Of a stretch of 64,000 nucleotides of DNA, positions 10,564 through 22,848 are shown in pieces; the first letter of the stretch is position 1; the number at the start of each line of letters is the position of its first letter. The translations under genes and the position numbers were made by a program. The notes below the pieces were generated by a model that was not told the DNA's origin, did no database searches, and was given only the letters and a program-made list of their open reading frames with translations. Source of the DNA: Microthyrium microscopicum (lineage: Eukaryota > Ascomycota > Dothideomycetes > Microthyriales > Microthyriaceae); contig MU004235.1 of NCBI GenBank assembly GCA_010405405.1, positions 2,240,426 to 2,304,425 of the forward strand. Direction: 5' to 3'.

Positions 10564-11325
10564 TGATTGAAGTTGTTGAAGTTGTTGGAGCTGAGAGCGA
10601 GTGCTTCAAGTTGTATCCTTTGGTGTGGTGGAAGAGGCGCCAAAGACTGAATCTCGAGTTATATAGACTCTCACAAATTTATTGGGGATCTAGACACATA
10701 TCGTACCGTTGATGACAGTTGCAAACGCTAACTCAAGATACAAGTTGAGAAAGTATTGATATAAAATGTTTGATATCACATGCGAGGAATTTGAAGAGGA
10801 ATTATGCGAGCGAGAAAGATTACTGGCCGTTCTGGCTTATTAAGGGCTCATGCTACCTGTATGTAACATTGAAGAAGGAACGAGTTCTCAAGGCTGAAAT
10901 GGTCGTCAGAGGGGCCATGAATCGCACTAGTAGATGGTGGGGGCCAATTATCTGCCCAGACCCACCCTTGATGCACTTACCAGATCCAATGGAGTGGACA
11001 GGCTAGGAAGGGGCCATGACCACGCGATGGGGCCACGAGGGCAAGCCCAGAACCAACTTCAGCCGTAAGAGAGTAAGACGAGACGGATGCAACTCAGCTT
11101 CAAGCCAGTCTGACCCATTTAAGACGCTGAACTCTCCTTGTCGCTTGCCCGGTTTGCGACTTTCGTCTCACCTCCAGTCTGCACCTTGCCGTGTATCCTT
11201 CGCTTCTTCATCACCAACCTCCCCATTGTCCATCAAGTCTGCGCGTATTGAGAGCTTGATCCTCATCCGCAGCAACCCCTTACACCTTTTCACCACGTCT
11301 GCATAACGAACTCAGTCCTCACATC
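10564..11325. promoter_or_regulatory. Divergent intergenic region ADE2 / RhoGAP gene
   Basis: About 760 bp between start codons, holding both promoters. The RhoGAP side (11,150-11,320) is CT-rich, as is common near fungal transcription starts. I see no ORF worth calling and no clear regulatory motif. Confidence 0.4.
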
Positions 11326-13994
11326 ATGTCAACCTTTGCCAGCTCCTTCTGGTCTGCAGACTATGCTGCCGGTATGTTATCTACCCCTATTGTCCCTCGA
11401 GTCCGGTGACTAATGCATGATTCCTCTTTTAGGTCTCGGGGTACTGTTCGATAAGCTTCAGCAGGGCGTACAAGAAAACCAACAAGTGCTGAACATTGCT
11501 CGTCTACGCGCTGATGCTGAAGACCTGTATGGCTCAAAACTCGCCGATATTGTTCCTGCGACGGAACGTATGGGTTCTGGTTTTCAACGCGATGATGGTG
11601 CTAGCGTGCGAAAGGTGAGATCACCCGCGAATTTGTCAATCGCGTCAGCCCCACTAAATTACCATCCTAGGCCTACGAAGGGGTCAAGACTGAAATGGAT
11701 GCAGCGGCCCAAAGTCATCGCAAGATTGCTTCAAATATCCGCGAACTAGTCGTGAACCCATTTGGTCGCTGGTGTGACCAGCACTCAGCTCGCGTACAAA
11801 CAGCTCAAGACGACCTTCAGCAGCGCATCAAAACCCACGATCGCCAAGCAGATTCTGTGCGCAAACTCCGCAGTCAATACTACAATAAATGCCGCCTGGT
11901 AGAAGATCTAGAGGAGGAAGATAAACTCGCTTTCCAAGATCCACAAAGCGAGGTTGCTCAAAGTAGTCCCAAAGGCAAGGGCAAAGAAGTCGAGGTGCCT
12001 ACCATCAAAGAGCCGGAATCAGAAGAGGAGCCAGAACCAATTGAGATTGGCGAGCAATATTACAAACCTGAGCAAGTCAAGAAAATTCTGACCCATATGC
12101 TCGAAACCCTGAAGCTGGGCGAGACCAAAGTCCCAATTCTCGGCACCTACCTGAACGTTTCCACTGGTTCTGACATCACGGAATACATTCAAGCACACTT
12201 GGGCGCGACGAATGTGGCTGCTGCAGAGAAAATTGGCCAGGATCTCGTTGAGCATGGCTTTCTGCGCCTGATCGGAAATGTCGGCAATGCATTTGCCAAC
12301 AGCTCTAGAATGAATTACCAATGGAAGCCAAAGACCTTCCAACTTACCGGAATCCCAGAAAAGAAGAAGACACCAGAAAGATCCAATACTTTGGGTCTAG
12401 ATGCTACTGATTCACCGGTTGGCGCTGTTGGTGAATATCTGGCAGGCTGGAACCCATTGAACAATCCATATCCAAATGAAACTCCATCTGAACGACTTCG
12501 TCGCGAAGCTCGCGAGTCCGATGACAGATATAAAGCTAGCATTCGCAAACTGGATGCTCTGCGATGCAACCTCGAAGAGGCTATGGTCGACCGTTTGAAG
12601 TGGATGGAGCGCTGTGAGTTGGATCGTCTAAAGGCCATCAAGGCTGTTGTTTTGGACTTTTCTGGCGCCATTGGCAATGTCATCCCTAGCCTACAAAGCA
12701 CTGTTGATCAAATGATGCTCTTCCAAGAGACCATTCAGCCTGTTGGAGATCTTAGATATCTTCTCGAGAATTATAGAACTGGCAACTTTGTGCCCAGAGT
12801 TCAGATCTACGAGAACTATTATAACAACATTGATGGTAAGCAGGGGCACCCAAGTCACTTCTAACCTCAGCTAACAGTACAAAGGTCAAACTTTTGGTGT
12901 TGATCTAGAGGCACGAGCAAGAGCGGATAGAAAGCGAGTACCGCTCATCATCACAACGCTTTTGACTTATCTTGACGATCGTAAGTTTTATACCCGGTAT
13001 TATCTTACCCAAACTAACAGTCTTAGACTATCCAAATCTCGATGGAGACGAGGCACGACGAGCTATTTGGCTTGTTGACGTACCCCTAGCAGCAACCCAT
13101 CATCTTCGAGCAGCTCTCAATGACGGCAAACCAATCGCGCGAGAAACTCTAGAGAAATACGAGATTCCAATCGTTGCATCAGCCCTCAAGTTATACCTCC
13201 TTGAGCTACCAGATCCCATCGTGTCCTCCCACGTCTACGAAATTATCAAGACCATCTACAGCACCACCGCCACCGATTCGCAAGACTCAACCCGCATCGC
13301 TGTAATCCAAAACACCCTCGGCACGCTCCGCCTTGCTAACATTGCCACCCTCGACGCCATAAGCACTCATTTCACCCGCCTTATCGAACTCACCTCCGCC
13401 GACGAAACATACATCTCTTCTCTCGCCACAAACCTCGCTCCCTGCATCCTGCGTCCCCGCCTCGAAACGACACTCACCATGAACGAGCGCTACGCCTACC
13501 GTCTCCTACGTGATCTCTTCGCCCACAAAGACGACATCTTCGGCGAGCTCAAACGCGCCTCCTCCGTAAAACTCCGCGAACAAGCCAACACCACTCCCGG
13601 CGCAACCGCCACTCAGCAACGCGGCCGCGGTTTCAGCACAGATGACCGCTCCCGCCGCGAAATGGAAATGGAGCGCCAGGCAGCCATCGCATCCGCGACG
13701 AACCGTTCCCGCGCTACAAGTCCAGCACCTGGCTCCGCTCGTAGCATACGTCGCGAGCGCAGTCCTCATCGCATGAGTGGTGATGCGGGCACGCGATTCC
13801 CAGTCAAGGTTGAGGGGCAGACGAGTCCTACGCACACGGATCGTCGGCATACGATGAGTAGGAATAGTTTGGAGGTGCCGGGTAGCTTTTCGGTGGTTAG
13901 TCCTACTGCTGCGGAGACACCGGTCGCACCACCAATTGAGACGAATGGGACGGGTAGGGGTGTGGAGTTATCGGATAAACCAATGGATGATTGA
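11326..13994 (+). CDS. F-BAR / DEP / RhoGAP domain protein
   Basis: Five exons: 11326-11371, 11433-11614, 11671-12835, 12885-12980 and 13027-13994, giving 818 aa. The start is MSTFASSFWSADYAAG, a typical F-BAR opening. The F-BAR (FCH) helices run from residue 1 to about 200 and resume near 330-450; a DEP domain is inserted at about 205-297 (YKPEQVKKILTHMLETLK to MNYQWKPKTF). RhoGAP-like sequence follows from about 465 (FGVDLEARARADRKRVP), then SALKLYLLELPDPI. The last 130 residues are Ser/Arg/Pro-rich and probably disordered. Proteins with this layout (yeast Rgd3 relatives) link membrane curvature to Rho GTPase control at sites of polar growth. At the usual arginine-finger position the sequence reads RRAIWLVDVPLAATHHLR, without the canonical GxFRxxG, so catalysis may be altered. 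The domain order is well supported; the target GTPase is unknown. Confidence 0.93.
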
Positions 13995-15170
13995 GGCTAT
14001 GGTGTAAAATCCATAGAAAAGATAGGTTAGAGATGAGTTGATGTTGTTATGGGTATGGTGTGTAGCGGTACTGCTCTACGTTTCCTGCTTCTGCGAGGGG
14101 TTGGGCATTGTATGGAGTCGGTTTGAGTCATACTTATAGGAATGTTTTGAGTGTATAAGATATATATGAACCGACTAATGTATTTCATTCAATTGTACTG
14201 ATCAAGTCAAGTTCTTGCTGGAACGCAGTTTACTCGTGTCTCTTAGCATCCAGTCAACAATGGTCAGTCGGATTGCGCTTTCGATATTGTGTCGAATCTT
14301 CCAGGCTTGTTCAAACACGGTCAGTCTTCAGATCGATGACCCTTCGCATTATCGCATACAACACGTCCTATGGAAGATTTGCCGCGGTTAGATGTTCTTT
14401 GGGTCATGAGCGCTTTACCGTACTTGTTCTTACGGCGACATGAGCTTCACATCAGGATCTCTTCCGATCGAAAGCTCCCGGTACAATCGGCAGTCCCCAA
14501 CAGTTTCCTTGATCTGCAGAACAATGTAAGTGGCGCAAAATTCTTGAAGATGGAGCTGAACTTGGCAGAGCGCCAGAGATTTCTGCCGCCAATCGCACGT
14601 TGAGATGGCAACCACCACGCTATCAAAGCTTAGTTGACGCCACAGAACTCTCTGATTCGATCGCGCAACACTTTAAATGTTTAACCGCTGGAGAAGAATG
14701 TTGAAAATGCAGCAAACAGCCACAGCCTGATGCTCTCACCGTCGATTCTCATGCAGGTCCACTGCAAAGTTTGTCTTGAAGCCTTGTTTGGCTTTAACCT
14801 GTAGAGGCAGCCGTTGTTCAGCAAGCCCAGTTCTGCAGCGTCAGAGCGCTGAGGACGGAAAGATGGGGATGATCTTGGGGACGGAGAAGAGTATTTGAAG
14901 TGGTGGAGGGACTCGACCGATACTTCTCTTGGCTCCTTAAGTTACGCTTTATCACTGATCAATCCTATATCTCTATCGCTCTCACGCATCTCACACTTGA
15001 ACGCATACACATTCAATCCTCTTCAGTGCAAACTCTCAGTGCTATACCAATAACCACATCATTCGTGTCATACTCTTCCACCACAGATCTTCCATTCCAG
15101 CTTTCTTGATCCAGACACAGACAAGAAGTAAGTATCAACATCTAACCAACTGACCCTCAAAGCAAGCAGA
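13995..15170. other. Intergenic region, 1.2 kb
   Basis: Holds the 3' end of the RhoGAP transcript and the promoter and 5' leader of the next gene. A 77-codon ATG frame at 14370-14603 has no recognisable features and I do not call it. A 42-nt intron in the 5' leader of the following gene is likely at 15128-15169 (GTAAGT donor, CTAAC branch, CAG acceptor). Confidence 0.5.
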
Positions 15171-15768
15171 ATGTATCTCTCAACCATGCTAACCAGCACC
15201 CTCCTCTCAACAATCCTCCTCCTAAATCCGCTCTTCGCCAGGTAACCACACCCCTCCCACCACCCTATACCCAGCTAAGAGCCCATCCAGCGCGCGACCA
15301 CTGACACCTACACCAACCAAGAACGACACAATCCCCCAAATGCCATGGATGACCAGCCTACCAACCACCATACCCAGCGACATCCCAATCACCAACCCAT
15401 ACGCCAACCTACTTCCCAGCAGTCTCCTCAGCGCCGTACCAACACCAAGCAGCTTTCCCAGATATACTAACCACACCACATCCAATAGCACATTCACGCC
15501 TGGCCATGGATACCATCTTACTAACCACACAACTACTAACCACAACAGTTCCGGTAGCCCATACCACAGCACGGCAGCATCTAATGGCACAATCATGCAA
15601 TGGCAGAACAGCACTGCTGGTCTGCCATGGACGACGAATGGCTCTGTGGCAACGCCTACGCCTAGTGTGTCATTTAAGCCGTTTGAGGGTTCTGCTGCGG
15701 GTCTACGGATGCCAGTGGGGACGACGGGCTTTGTGGTTGTTATAGGAATCTTGGCTTCGGTATATTGA
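15171..15768 (+). CDS. Small Ser/Thr/Pro-rich secreted protein, probably GPI-anchored
   Basis: Two exons, 15171-15241 and 15291-15768, giving 182 aa. Exon 1 encodes a signal peptide (MYLSTMLTSTLLSTILLLNP, then LFASARP after splicing). The mature part is rich in Thr, Ser, Pro and Asn with several N-glycosylation sequons (NHT, NST, NSS, NGS), as expected of a cell-wall mannoprotein. The C-terminus ends in a hydrophobic tail (TGFVVVIGILASVY) after small residues, fitting a GPI-attachment signal. No enzyme domain is present. The role is probably structural or adhesive at the cell surface; this is inference from composition. The splice junction joins AG to C to make a Ser codon and keeps the frame that stays open to the stop, which supports the model. 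A short intron appears to end one base before the ATG. Confidence 0.75.
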
Positions 15769-17445
15769 ACCCAGAACATGTGATGATACTTGGCTAATGA
15801 TGGTGTTCCAGATGATTTGAGCTATGGATATAATTTGAACGACACCTGGACGGACGGATACCTACAAGCGGGCGTTTACTTTTTCGTGGCAGGAACAGGA
15901 TATCTTTTTGGCGTTCAAGGACATCATCAGTCACGATGCAATGGATGCTATTATATGAGATATAACCGTTATTAGATTACCCACGATACATGAAATAACA
16001 AAACGTTAAAACATTATAAATATTGTGTGCCAACTCCTATGGAAATCCACGCATTCGCCGGGGCGGAGTGGAAACCTCAAACGGGGCATTCTTATATTTG
16101 GTCTGGCAAACAGGAAATGAACAACCATCTCGTACATGGAGGTAGGTACGAATGGGAGGACTGCTTGCGGCTGATTTTATGGTACGAGGGTTATGGATGG
16201 TGGGATGTTATGGTTCGACTGTCGTGGTTTGTTTGACTAGTCTGGATTGATGACGTTATAAATGGAAGCATCTGGCTGTTGAAGCTGTATACAATACGAT
16301 GTAGGCAGCAGCAGATATTCTAAACGGCTTATTGTGTGGTGTTGATGGGAGGTGAGGTTGATGGAAATAATTTTTTTGGTGATTAAATTGGGGTCAGGCA
16401 TCAGGCTGTTTTGCCCTGAAATGCAAGGCCTCAATTTGATATCAACTCCACCATCTTTGAAAACTCCAGGTCGACATCATACAACCTTGGCATTGATTGA
16501 ATATCGATATGAATCTAATCTGCCACGCAAGGATATCTCAACATATCATCATACAATGACCAACTTCAATCGCAGCGCTGTTGCTGCCGCCTGATAGGGG
16601 TATGGCTCCATGGTCAGGGCCCTCAGGGGTCGATTTTGAGCTCGAATAGGAAATTGCGACGCCTCAATAAGGAATTACACGATACCAAGGCTTGGATCTG
16701 GACTGAATGCGGTCTAGAGCTTGTTAGTACCGTAGCGTGGAGGGGGGAGTAGCGGACATGAAGTTAAGCTAAATATATTATGCCGTAGGAAGACATTATA
16801 GTGTTTCTATTTCTTTGAAGACTTCATTCTTTCGTAGATTTTCATGTTTATTAGATAAAAGCATTTACAAGTAAAGATGAAGAAGGCACAATAGGATGTT
16901 GGCAAGAACGAAAGTGTAAAGTTTGAGAGCTAAATAAATCGGGGGCTATATACATAAGCTTGGCAATTTGTCTTTATTATTGTAAAACCCCTAGTAAAAC
17001 GTAGTCGTAAATCTGCCTCGCCTGACTAAGCTGTAGTATATTGATCTAACCTCCTTTGTAGTTCGAATTGTAATTTATAAAAAAAAAAGTACTTATTGCC
17101 AAATGTCTCGCTCTCTTAATCCTTTATTGAACTTGATGGTGATTTTTTTTGCCCCTCTTTATAGCTATGACATAGCTAAAAAATAGCTAAAACATAGTTT
17201 TTTCAGAAAATGCTTTTTTGAACAGAAAATATAGGTTTTCCAAAACAGGTATCTTCTCTTAGAAAGCGGCATCAATTGTACCTCTCTACAGAATATACAT
17301 TTTCTTGTCTAGAAGCTTGATAGGACGATCACTGGTAAATTTCCTTTACCCCCCCTCGCGCGCTACGGTATATAATAGACGAAAGGCTGCATATCTAAGC
17401 CCAGTGGTCTATGTAACCTTCAACTGATACATCAAACCAAAAGGA
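15769..17445. other. Intergenic region with AT-rich island
   Basis: No gene is supported here. From about 16,790 to 17,330 the base composition shifts to strongly AT-rich with repeated ATAGCTA-like words (near 17,160-17,210), poly-A and poly-T tracts, unlike the flanks. This could be a heavily decayed repeat, possibly mutated by RIP, but no terminal repeats or coding remnants can be seen. Short ORFs in 15,790-16,600 have no recognisable features. Confidence 0.4.
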
Positions 17446-18544
17446 ATGTCGCTGTAAGACACTCCTCCCTCACTGCTCACCAGCAGCTATAACTGACCAT
17501 CTCCATAGCCCTCTACGCCTCAAAACTCAAGTTCGCGATTTTTGGAATGCAGATGATAGCGACGTCCGTAAAGCTTTTGCTGCGCTAGAAACAGTCGTTG
17601 GCAAACCGATTCAATGTGAACCCGACTGGGCAATTCTGTGGAATGTTCTCAAACCCGGCTTCCCCGACCAAGCAGTCTTCATTCCGCTAGTATGCAATGC
17701 CGTAGCCTCCTGGGCGAAAGCATTTGCTGAGCTTGCAGATGATGAAGCCAATGAAAATTGGGTCGAGACGATGCTCACTGGCCTTCATCCCGACATTCGC
17801 ATCGTGCTCGCTGTTGACGACGGGAAATCATCCACGCGCTGGATCTCTAACGAAGCTGCGTTTGAGATCTGCTTTCCAAAGACGGCTGCCTCGCCTCATA
17901 CTCTGAGTACTGCATTGATTGCCAAATTCCACGCCGACTTGCTTTCCGCATTCACAACCAAAGCACCGAAGCAGACGTGCCGGACTGCGGAATCATGGAC
18001 GGACGTTGATGGCGTTGCATCTGAGTTTGATGGATCGCCAATACTAACTCCTACGTCAACGATGCCGACTCGAATTGTTATGCGACCAGCACCACCAACG
18101 AAGATACCCACATTGGCCATGATACCAAGACCCGAGGACATGCTAAGTCAAGCGCCATACTTCTTCATTGTAACTGCCAGTACTCGACAAATCAGGCTCG
18201 AGTGCAGCCACCAAGCAAGTCTGGATCTCCTGGTAGAGTATCTAAAGAAATGGGTGAAGCGAAATCATCGTCTAAATACCAAGGTATGTATATGCTGCAA
18301 TGAATAGAGAAATTAATCACGCTGACCTGTTTAGCCTCCACTTGTTGAGATAGAGTGCCGCCCCAGTGCCTTTGGGCTGAGTACTATGTATGATCAAGCG
18401 ACGATTTCTGTTCCTCAGGGCGACAATTGGACAATAATATCGCCAATGGTTGTTTTGAGCTTTCTGAATAATGCGCTGGGATATGAGTTGACGTACCAGA
18501 TTGACCATAGCTGGCACTTTATGAGACGGGTGGCTTTCCAGTAG
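17446..18544 (+). CDS. Hypothetical protein, 330 aa
   Basis: Three exons: 17446-17453 (only 8 nt, ATGTCGCT), 17509-18283 and 18335-18544. The sum is 993 nt, encoding 330 aa beginning MSLPLRLKTQVRDFWNADD. The donor after the 8-nt exon is GTAAGA and both acceptors are TAG; the joined frame is open across both junctions, which supports the model. I recognise no family. The N-terminal half is helical and Trp-rich (CEPDWAILWNVLKPGF, NENWVETMLTGLHPDIR); the middle (about 165-215) is Thr/Pro-rich; the C-terminus is aromatic (YQIDHSWHFMRRVAFQ). There is no signal peptide or membrane span. It may belong to an uncharacterised ascomycete family. The first exon is the least certain part. Confidence 0.7.
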
Positions 18545-19146
18545 GCCATATATTGTTTCTTAAATACTAGATACAGTTAACCAAAGGAAAGGGTGTCGTC
18601 AAATTATTCTTACGATATGCCCACAAATTACCTAGGTAGATTAGCTACACTGGTCCAGTGGTTGGGGCTTGGCCGTTGAAAGTAACCCTCAGCTGTTTGT
18701 TCAACTGGTCGCAGAGTTTACCATTGATCTCGAGATCAAGACTTCCAAATGTAATCGATGCGATGTTTGTAAATAAACCCCTGAAGCAGGGAATAGCTAA
18801 TCCATGGGAGCAACTGGTAGCTAAGCGACATGAAACATGAGCAACGTTTTGGTGTACCTTGCACTTTCCTTCCGCCTACGTCATAAAAAAAGTAGCCAGC
18901 ATTAAACCAGATCGCCAACTACTGCGCGGAATCCTGCAAGCAACTCGTTGCCTTGAACCATCAGAAGCAAAAAGTAAAAGAGCTTCATACCTTTCTCATC
19001 TTTACTGTTTGCTCAGCGTAATCCTCTACAGTGAGAGTTCTCCAATGACTGCATTACGCTAGCGGCATTGCTCTCGACCCCGTTTGTTTCCCAGCCTTTC
19101 AACAAGCTCTAAACCATCCGGGAAATAAGTTTGACACCTCATCATC
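18545..19146. other. Intergenic region, 0.6 kb
   Basis: Contains the 3' flank of the 330-aa gene and the promoter of the SMP/C2 gene. Nothing else is recognisable. Confidence 0.5.
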
Positions 19147-22100
19147 ATGTCAGAAAACGACAAGCCTTTAGAGGCCGACCGGAAGTATGCTGGTCCATAT
19201 ACGGCACGTCATCCAATTCCAACAGTAAAGCAGTTTATGCAGGAAAAGGACCGGCGACGAGCAGCTTCCAACGCCAACGGCTCGGGCACAGAACCACAAG
19301 AGCCTATTACTGAAGATGATGCTGAAAACAAAAATACACAAGATGGCGCCGAGGACAAAAGCGTGGAAAATACAGGAGATGGCGCTACTGACGACGGCTC
19401 CGATGTTGATGAAGTAGTGCAAGACACATCTGAAGCAGTATCATCAGAAAAGAATCCCAAGGAACAGAGAAAAGCTATGAAGAAAAGAAGTGACAATCGA
19501 GCGGAGCGGGTTGTTACAGATCCTGTAACGCATCTTCCCATCCGGATCCACGACTTTACCAGCAAGGATCTGAAAGAGGAGACCAAGGATGAGAACTTTC
19601 AGCAGAAGGAGTATGCAAGAAGTTCATCCGATCTGGCTGCACATGACAACAAACCGGATTCGGAGATGAAAGATGATGCGGCAAGGGGTCAAGTAACGCA
19701 TCGAGAGATGGAGCGGCTGTTTCCACCACCAAACTTTGACAGGATGCAAGTCCAGATGTCTAGGGTAAACGTGGTGGGACTTGCCGTGGTCGGATTTACC
19801 GCGACCTTTGTGACTACGATGCTCCATTCAGTACTCAGGCCGGAGAAACTCAGAAGTCATCTAGAGTCCTGGGGCATCATGTCTGCAGACGACCACGGAC
19901 ATGTAGCTTCATATTTGCTCTTTTCCCTGGTTTACATAGGATTCGCAGCATTTGTTGCTGGACTAGTTTGGCTCATTCAAAGCTGGAATGTTAACAGAAT
20001 TAAACATATCTGGGACTCGGCAGTCTGGGATGCCGAAAGGAAAAAGGGACACGAACTTGCTCTTGAGCCTACCCCGGAATCGACCCACTGGCTGAACTCC
20101 TTGATGGCTTCTATATGGCCTTTGATTAACCCTGATCTGTTCATAAGTCTTTCTGATACTCTGGAGGATGTAATGCAAGCGAGCTTGCCACATCTCGTTC
20201 GCATGATATCTGTAGACGACATTGGCCAAGGTAGTGAAGCTTTTCGCATTTTGGGCATCAGATGGCTACCAAAAGGTGCAGCCAGAAAATCTGTCACTTC
20301 GGATGGCAAGCTCTCAAGAAAAAAGACAGATCTGAAAGACAGCGACCGCACCGTACCGGGCCAGGGATCCGTTCAAAAGCCCGAGAACTCGAAGAAGGAA
20401 GAGGAAGAGCCCAAAGACAAACGCCAGAAAGATGAACAAGATGATGAAAATATTGCAGAAGGAATGGAAGCTGAAGAAGGCGATTTCATCAATCTTGAGG
20501 TTGCATTTGCTTACAAGGCACGACTCTCCGCGCATGGGATGAGAACACGGTCTAGAAATCCTCACTTGTACCTGGCGTTTTATCTACCTGGAGGCATCAA
20601 ACTCCCCATCTGGGTCGAACTTCGGGGACTCATTGGCACTATGCGATGCCGTCTCCAGCTCACTCCAGATCCACCATTTTTCCAGACCTGCTTATTGAGC
20701 TTGACTGGCCAGCCAAAAGTCGATCTTTCATGTTTCCCTCTTATTAAGAAGGGTCTCAACATTATGAATCTTCCTTTGATCAGCAACTTCGTACAAAGCA
20801 GCGTCGATGCTGCCTTGGCAGAATATGTCGCACCAAAATCACTAACTCTTGATCTGAAGAATATGCTTATGGGAGATGACTTCAAGAAGGACACTCTGGC
20901 TCGAGGTATTGTCAAGATACACATCAAGCGAGCCAAAGATTTTAAGCAAGGTGATGCTGGACTTGGGCCATTTAAAGACGGTTCATCTGATGGATATGTC
21001 ACAATTGGCTGGTAGGTTTACCACTGAAAATCCTTTGGTTCCTATTCTAACAACTTTCAGGGCAAAATTCGGAAAGCCAATCTGGTCAAGCAGGGTCATT
21101 ACAGCCGACATGAGTCCTGTCTGGGAGGAAACTGCATACCTCCTTGTTACTCCTCAAGAGATCAATGTGCAGGAAAAGCTACGAGTGCAGCTTTGGGACT
21201 CGGATCGTTTCACTGCTGATGATGATTTGGGTCGCATCGAAGTTGATCTTGCTGACATTATGCAAGGTGACAAGACCAAAGCTAAGATGATGGACCGTGA
21301 GGACGGCTTTAGATCATTGAAAGCCGGAGAGAAATATCCGGGCACCTTGGAATGGAGTGTGGGCTATTATGCAAAAACAGAATTGACGGACGAGCAACTT
21401 GCCAATAGCGATTCCGATATGCATTCTATTGCAGATGTCAAGCGAAAGGTTGAAGAAGAAAGCAAACGAAAGCTACGAGAAGCAACAAAAGACGAACACG
21501 ACGAAATAGAGCAGATCAAAGCTCAAGACTTCAAAGAGAAACAAGACGAGCTTATTATCAGCGCCCCACCATCTTCAGAATATCCAAGCGGAATTTTGTC
21601 TATTGTTGTCCATCAAATCCAAGGACTGGAACTGGAAACGCTGAACAAGGAAGAAGGAGATAAGGAAGAAACAGCTCCTGACGAGAAAGAAGAAGGCGGT
21701 GATCTTCCAAGCAGTTATTGCAACATTATCCTCAATCATCAAAAGATTTACCGCACTCGGACGAAACCAAAGAACTCCCGGCCATTTTTCAATGCTGGAA
21801 CAGAACGATTCATCCCATCCATACAAAGTGCTCATGTTCACATTGCTGTACGAGACCAGAGAGTTCACGAGGATGACGCCCTGATTGGTATTATTGATTT
21901 GCCTCTATCTGAAATATTCACCAAGCGATCTCAAGTGGAAGGAACCTGGCCGTTATCTGGCGGCATTGGCTTTGGATACGTTAGGATCAGCATGGTCTTC
22001 CGATCTGTTGAGCTCAAAGCACCAAAGGAGGCTCTGGGATGGGACTATGGAACACTCGACATGGATCGATCCATCAGGGGCAATGTAGCGGAAGATCTCA

Positions 22101-22848
22101 AGGGCTGTCGTATCAAGCTGCGCACCAATTTAGGTGCTTGCAAGTTTGTGAATGAAGATGGGACCTGGAAATCAAAGAAAGACAGGCCAGTTCGCCTGGC
22201 CGTCAAAAGTCGATATTCAAGTTGCTTGGTCGCCGAATTCTACTCCAGTTCTTCGTTATCAAATAGCACCTTGGCTTTTGGCATACTCTGGCTGAAGCAG
22301 ATTCCCGACGATGAAGAGACAACTATGACCATGACTGTTTGGAAAGGCGACATGAAAAGAGCACAAGCAAATTATATGGAAGAATGTGGAGAAAAGGTTG
22401 GAACCATTGAGCTCAAGCTAAAATTCTGGAGCGGACTCAGCGGTTACCACGTCAAACTTGCTAAGCGCGATTCAAACGTTGAAGATGTCATGGATGTTCT
22501 CGACTGTGCAGCAGACGATGCCGATACAGAAGATCTCAAGGACGACGATGACTCTAGTAGTGATGATGATGCTAGTTCGAAGGCACTCGAGGAAGATGGA
22601 AAGAGAGGTGTGGTTACCGAGTTTCAAGATTACAAGAAACACCACAAAGAACTGCATAGGAAGAACAGAGGTCTCATGCAGTGGAAGGTATGGAACAAAT
22701 TCTCGCTACTACTTTTGCATACTAACATGATGGGCAGATACCTCGTACCATGAAGTGGGCTCAACGAAAGGTGGATCATGCCAGTGACAAGATTTCTGGG
22801 GTCTTTAACCATCATGAAACGGGCTCCGCAGTCGAGACAGAGGTTTAG
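19147..22848 (+). CDS. SMP / C2 domain lipid-transfer protein (tricalbin-like, Mug190 type)
   Basis: Three exons: 19147-21011, 21061-22687 and 22738-22848, giving 1200 aa. The N-terminal 190 residues are charged and disordered. Two hydrophobic segments at about 207-230 and 253-280 (separated by a short loop) form a probable membrane hairpin. An SMP-like lipid-binding domain follows from about 310 to 600; it is interrupted by an acidic Lys/Glu/Asp-rich insert near 400-450. At least two C2 domains follow (one beginning GIVKIHIKRAKDF, another at SGILSIVVHQIQGLELE), then a Ser/Asp-rich acidic region (DDDDSSSDDDASS) and a short final exon. Proteins with TM hairpin, SMP and C2 modules tether the ER to other membranes and move lipids; S. 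pombe Mug190 shares this arrangement. The membrane, SMP and C2 reading is from sequence pattern; the tether role is inferred from the family. Confidence 0.9.

Noticed and set aside
15222-15779. 185-aa minus-strand frame over the Thr/Ser-rich protein gene
   Set aside because: Antisense shadow of low-complexity coding sequence; the plus strand has signal peptide, sequons and GPI-like tail.
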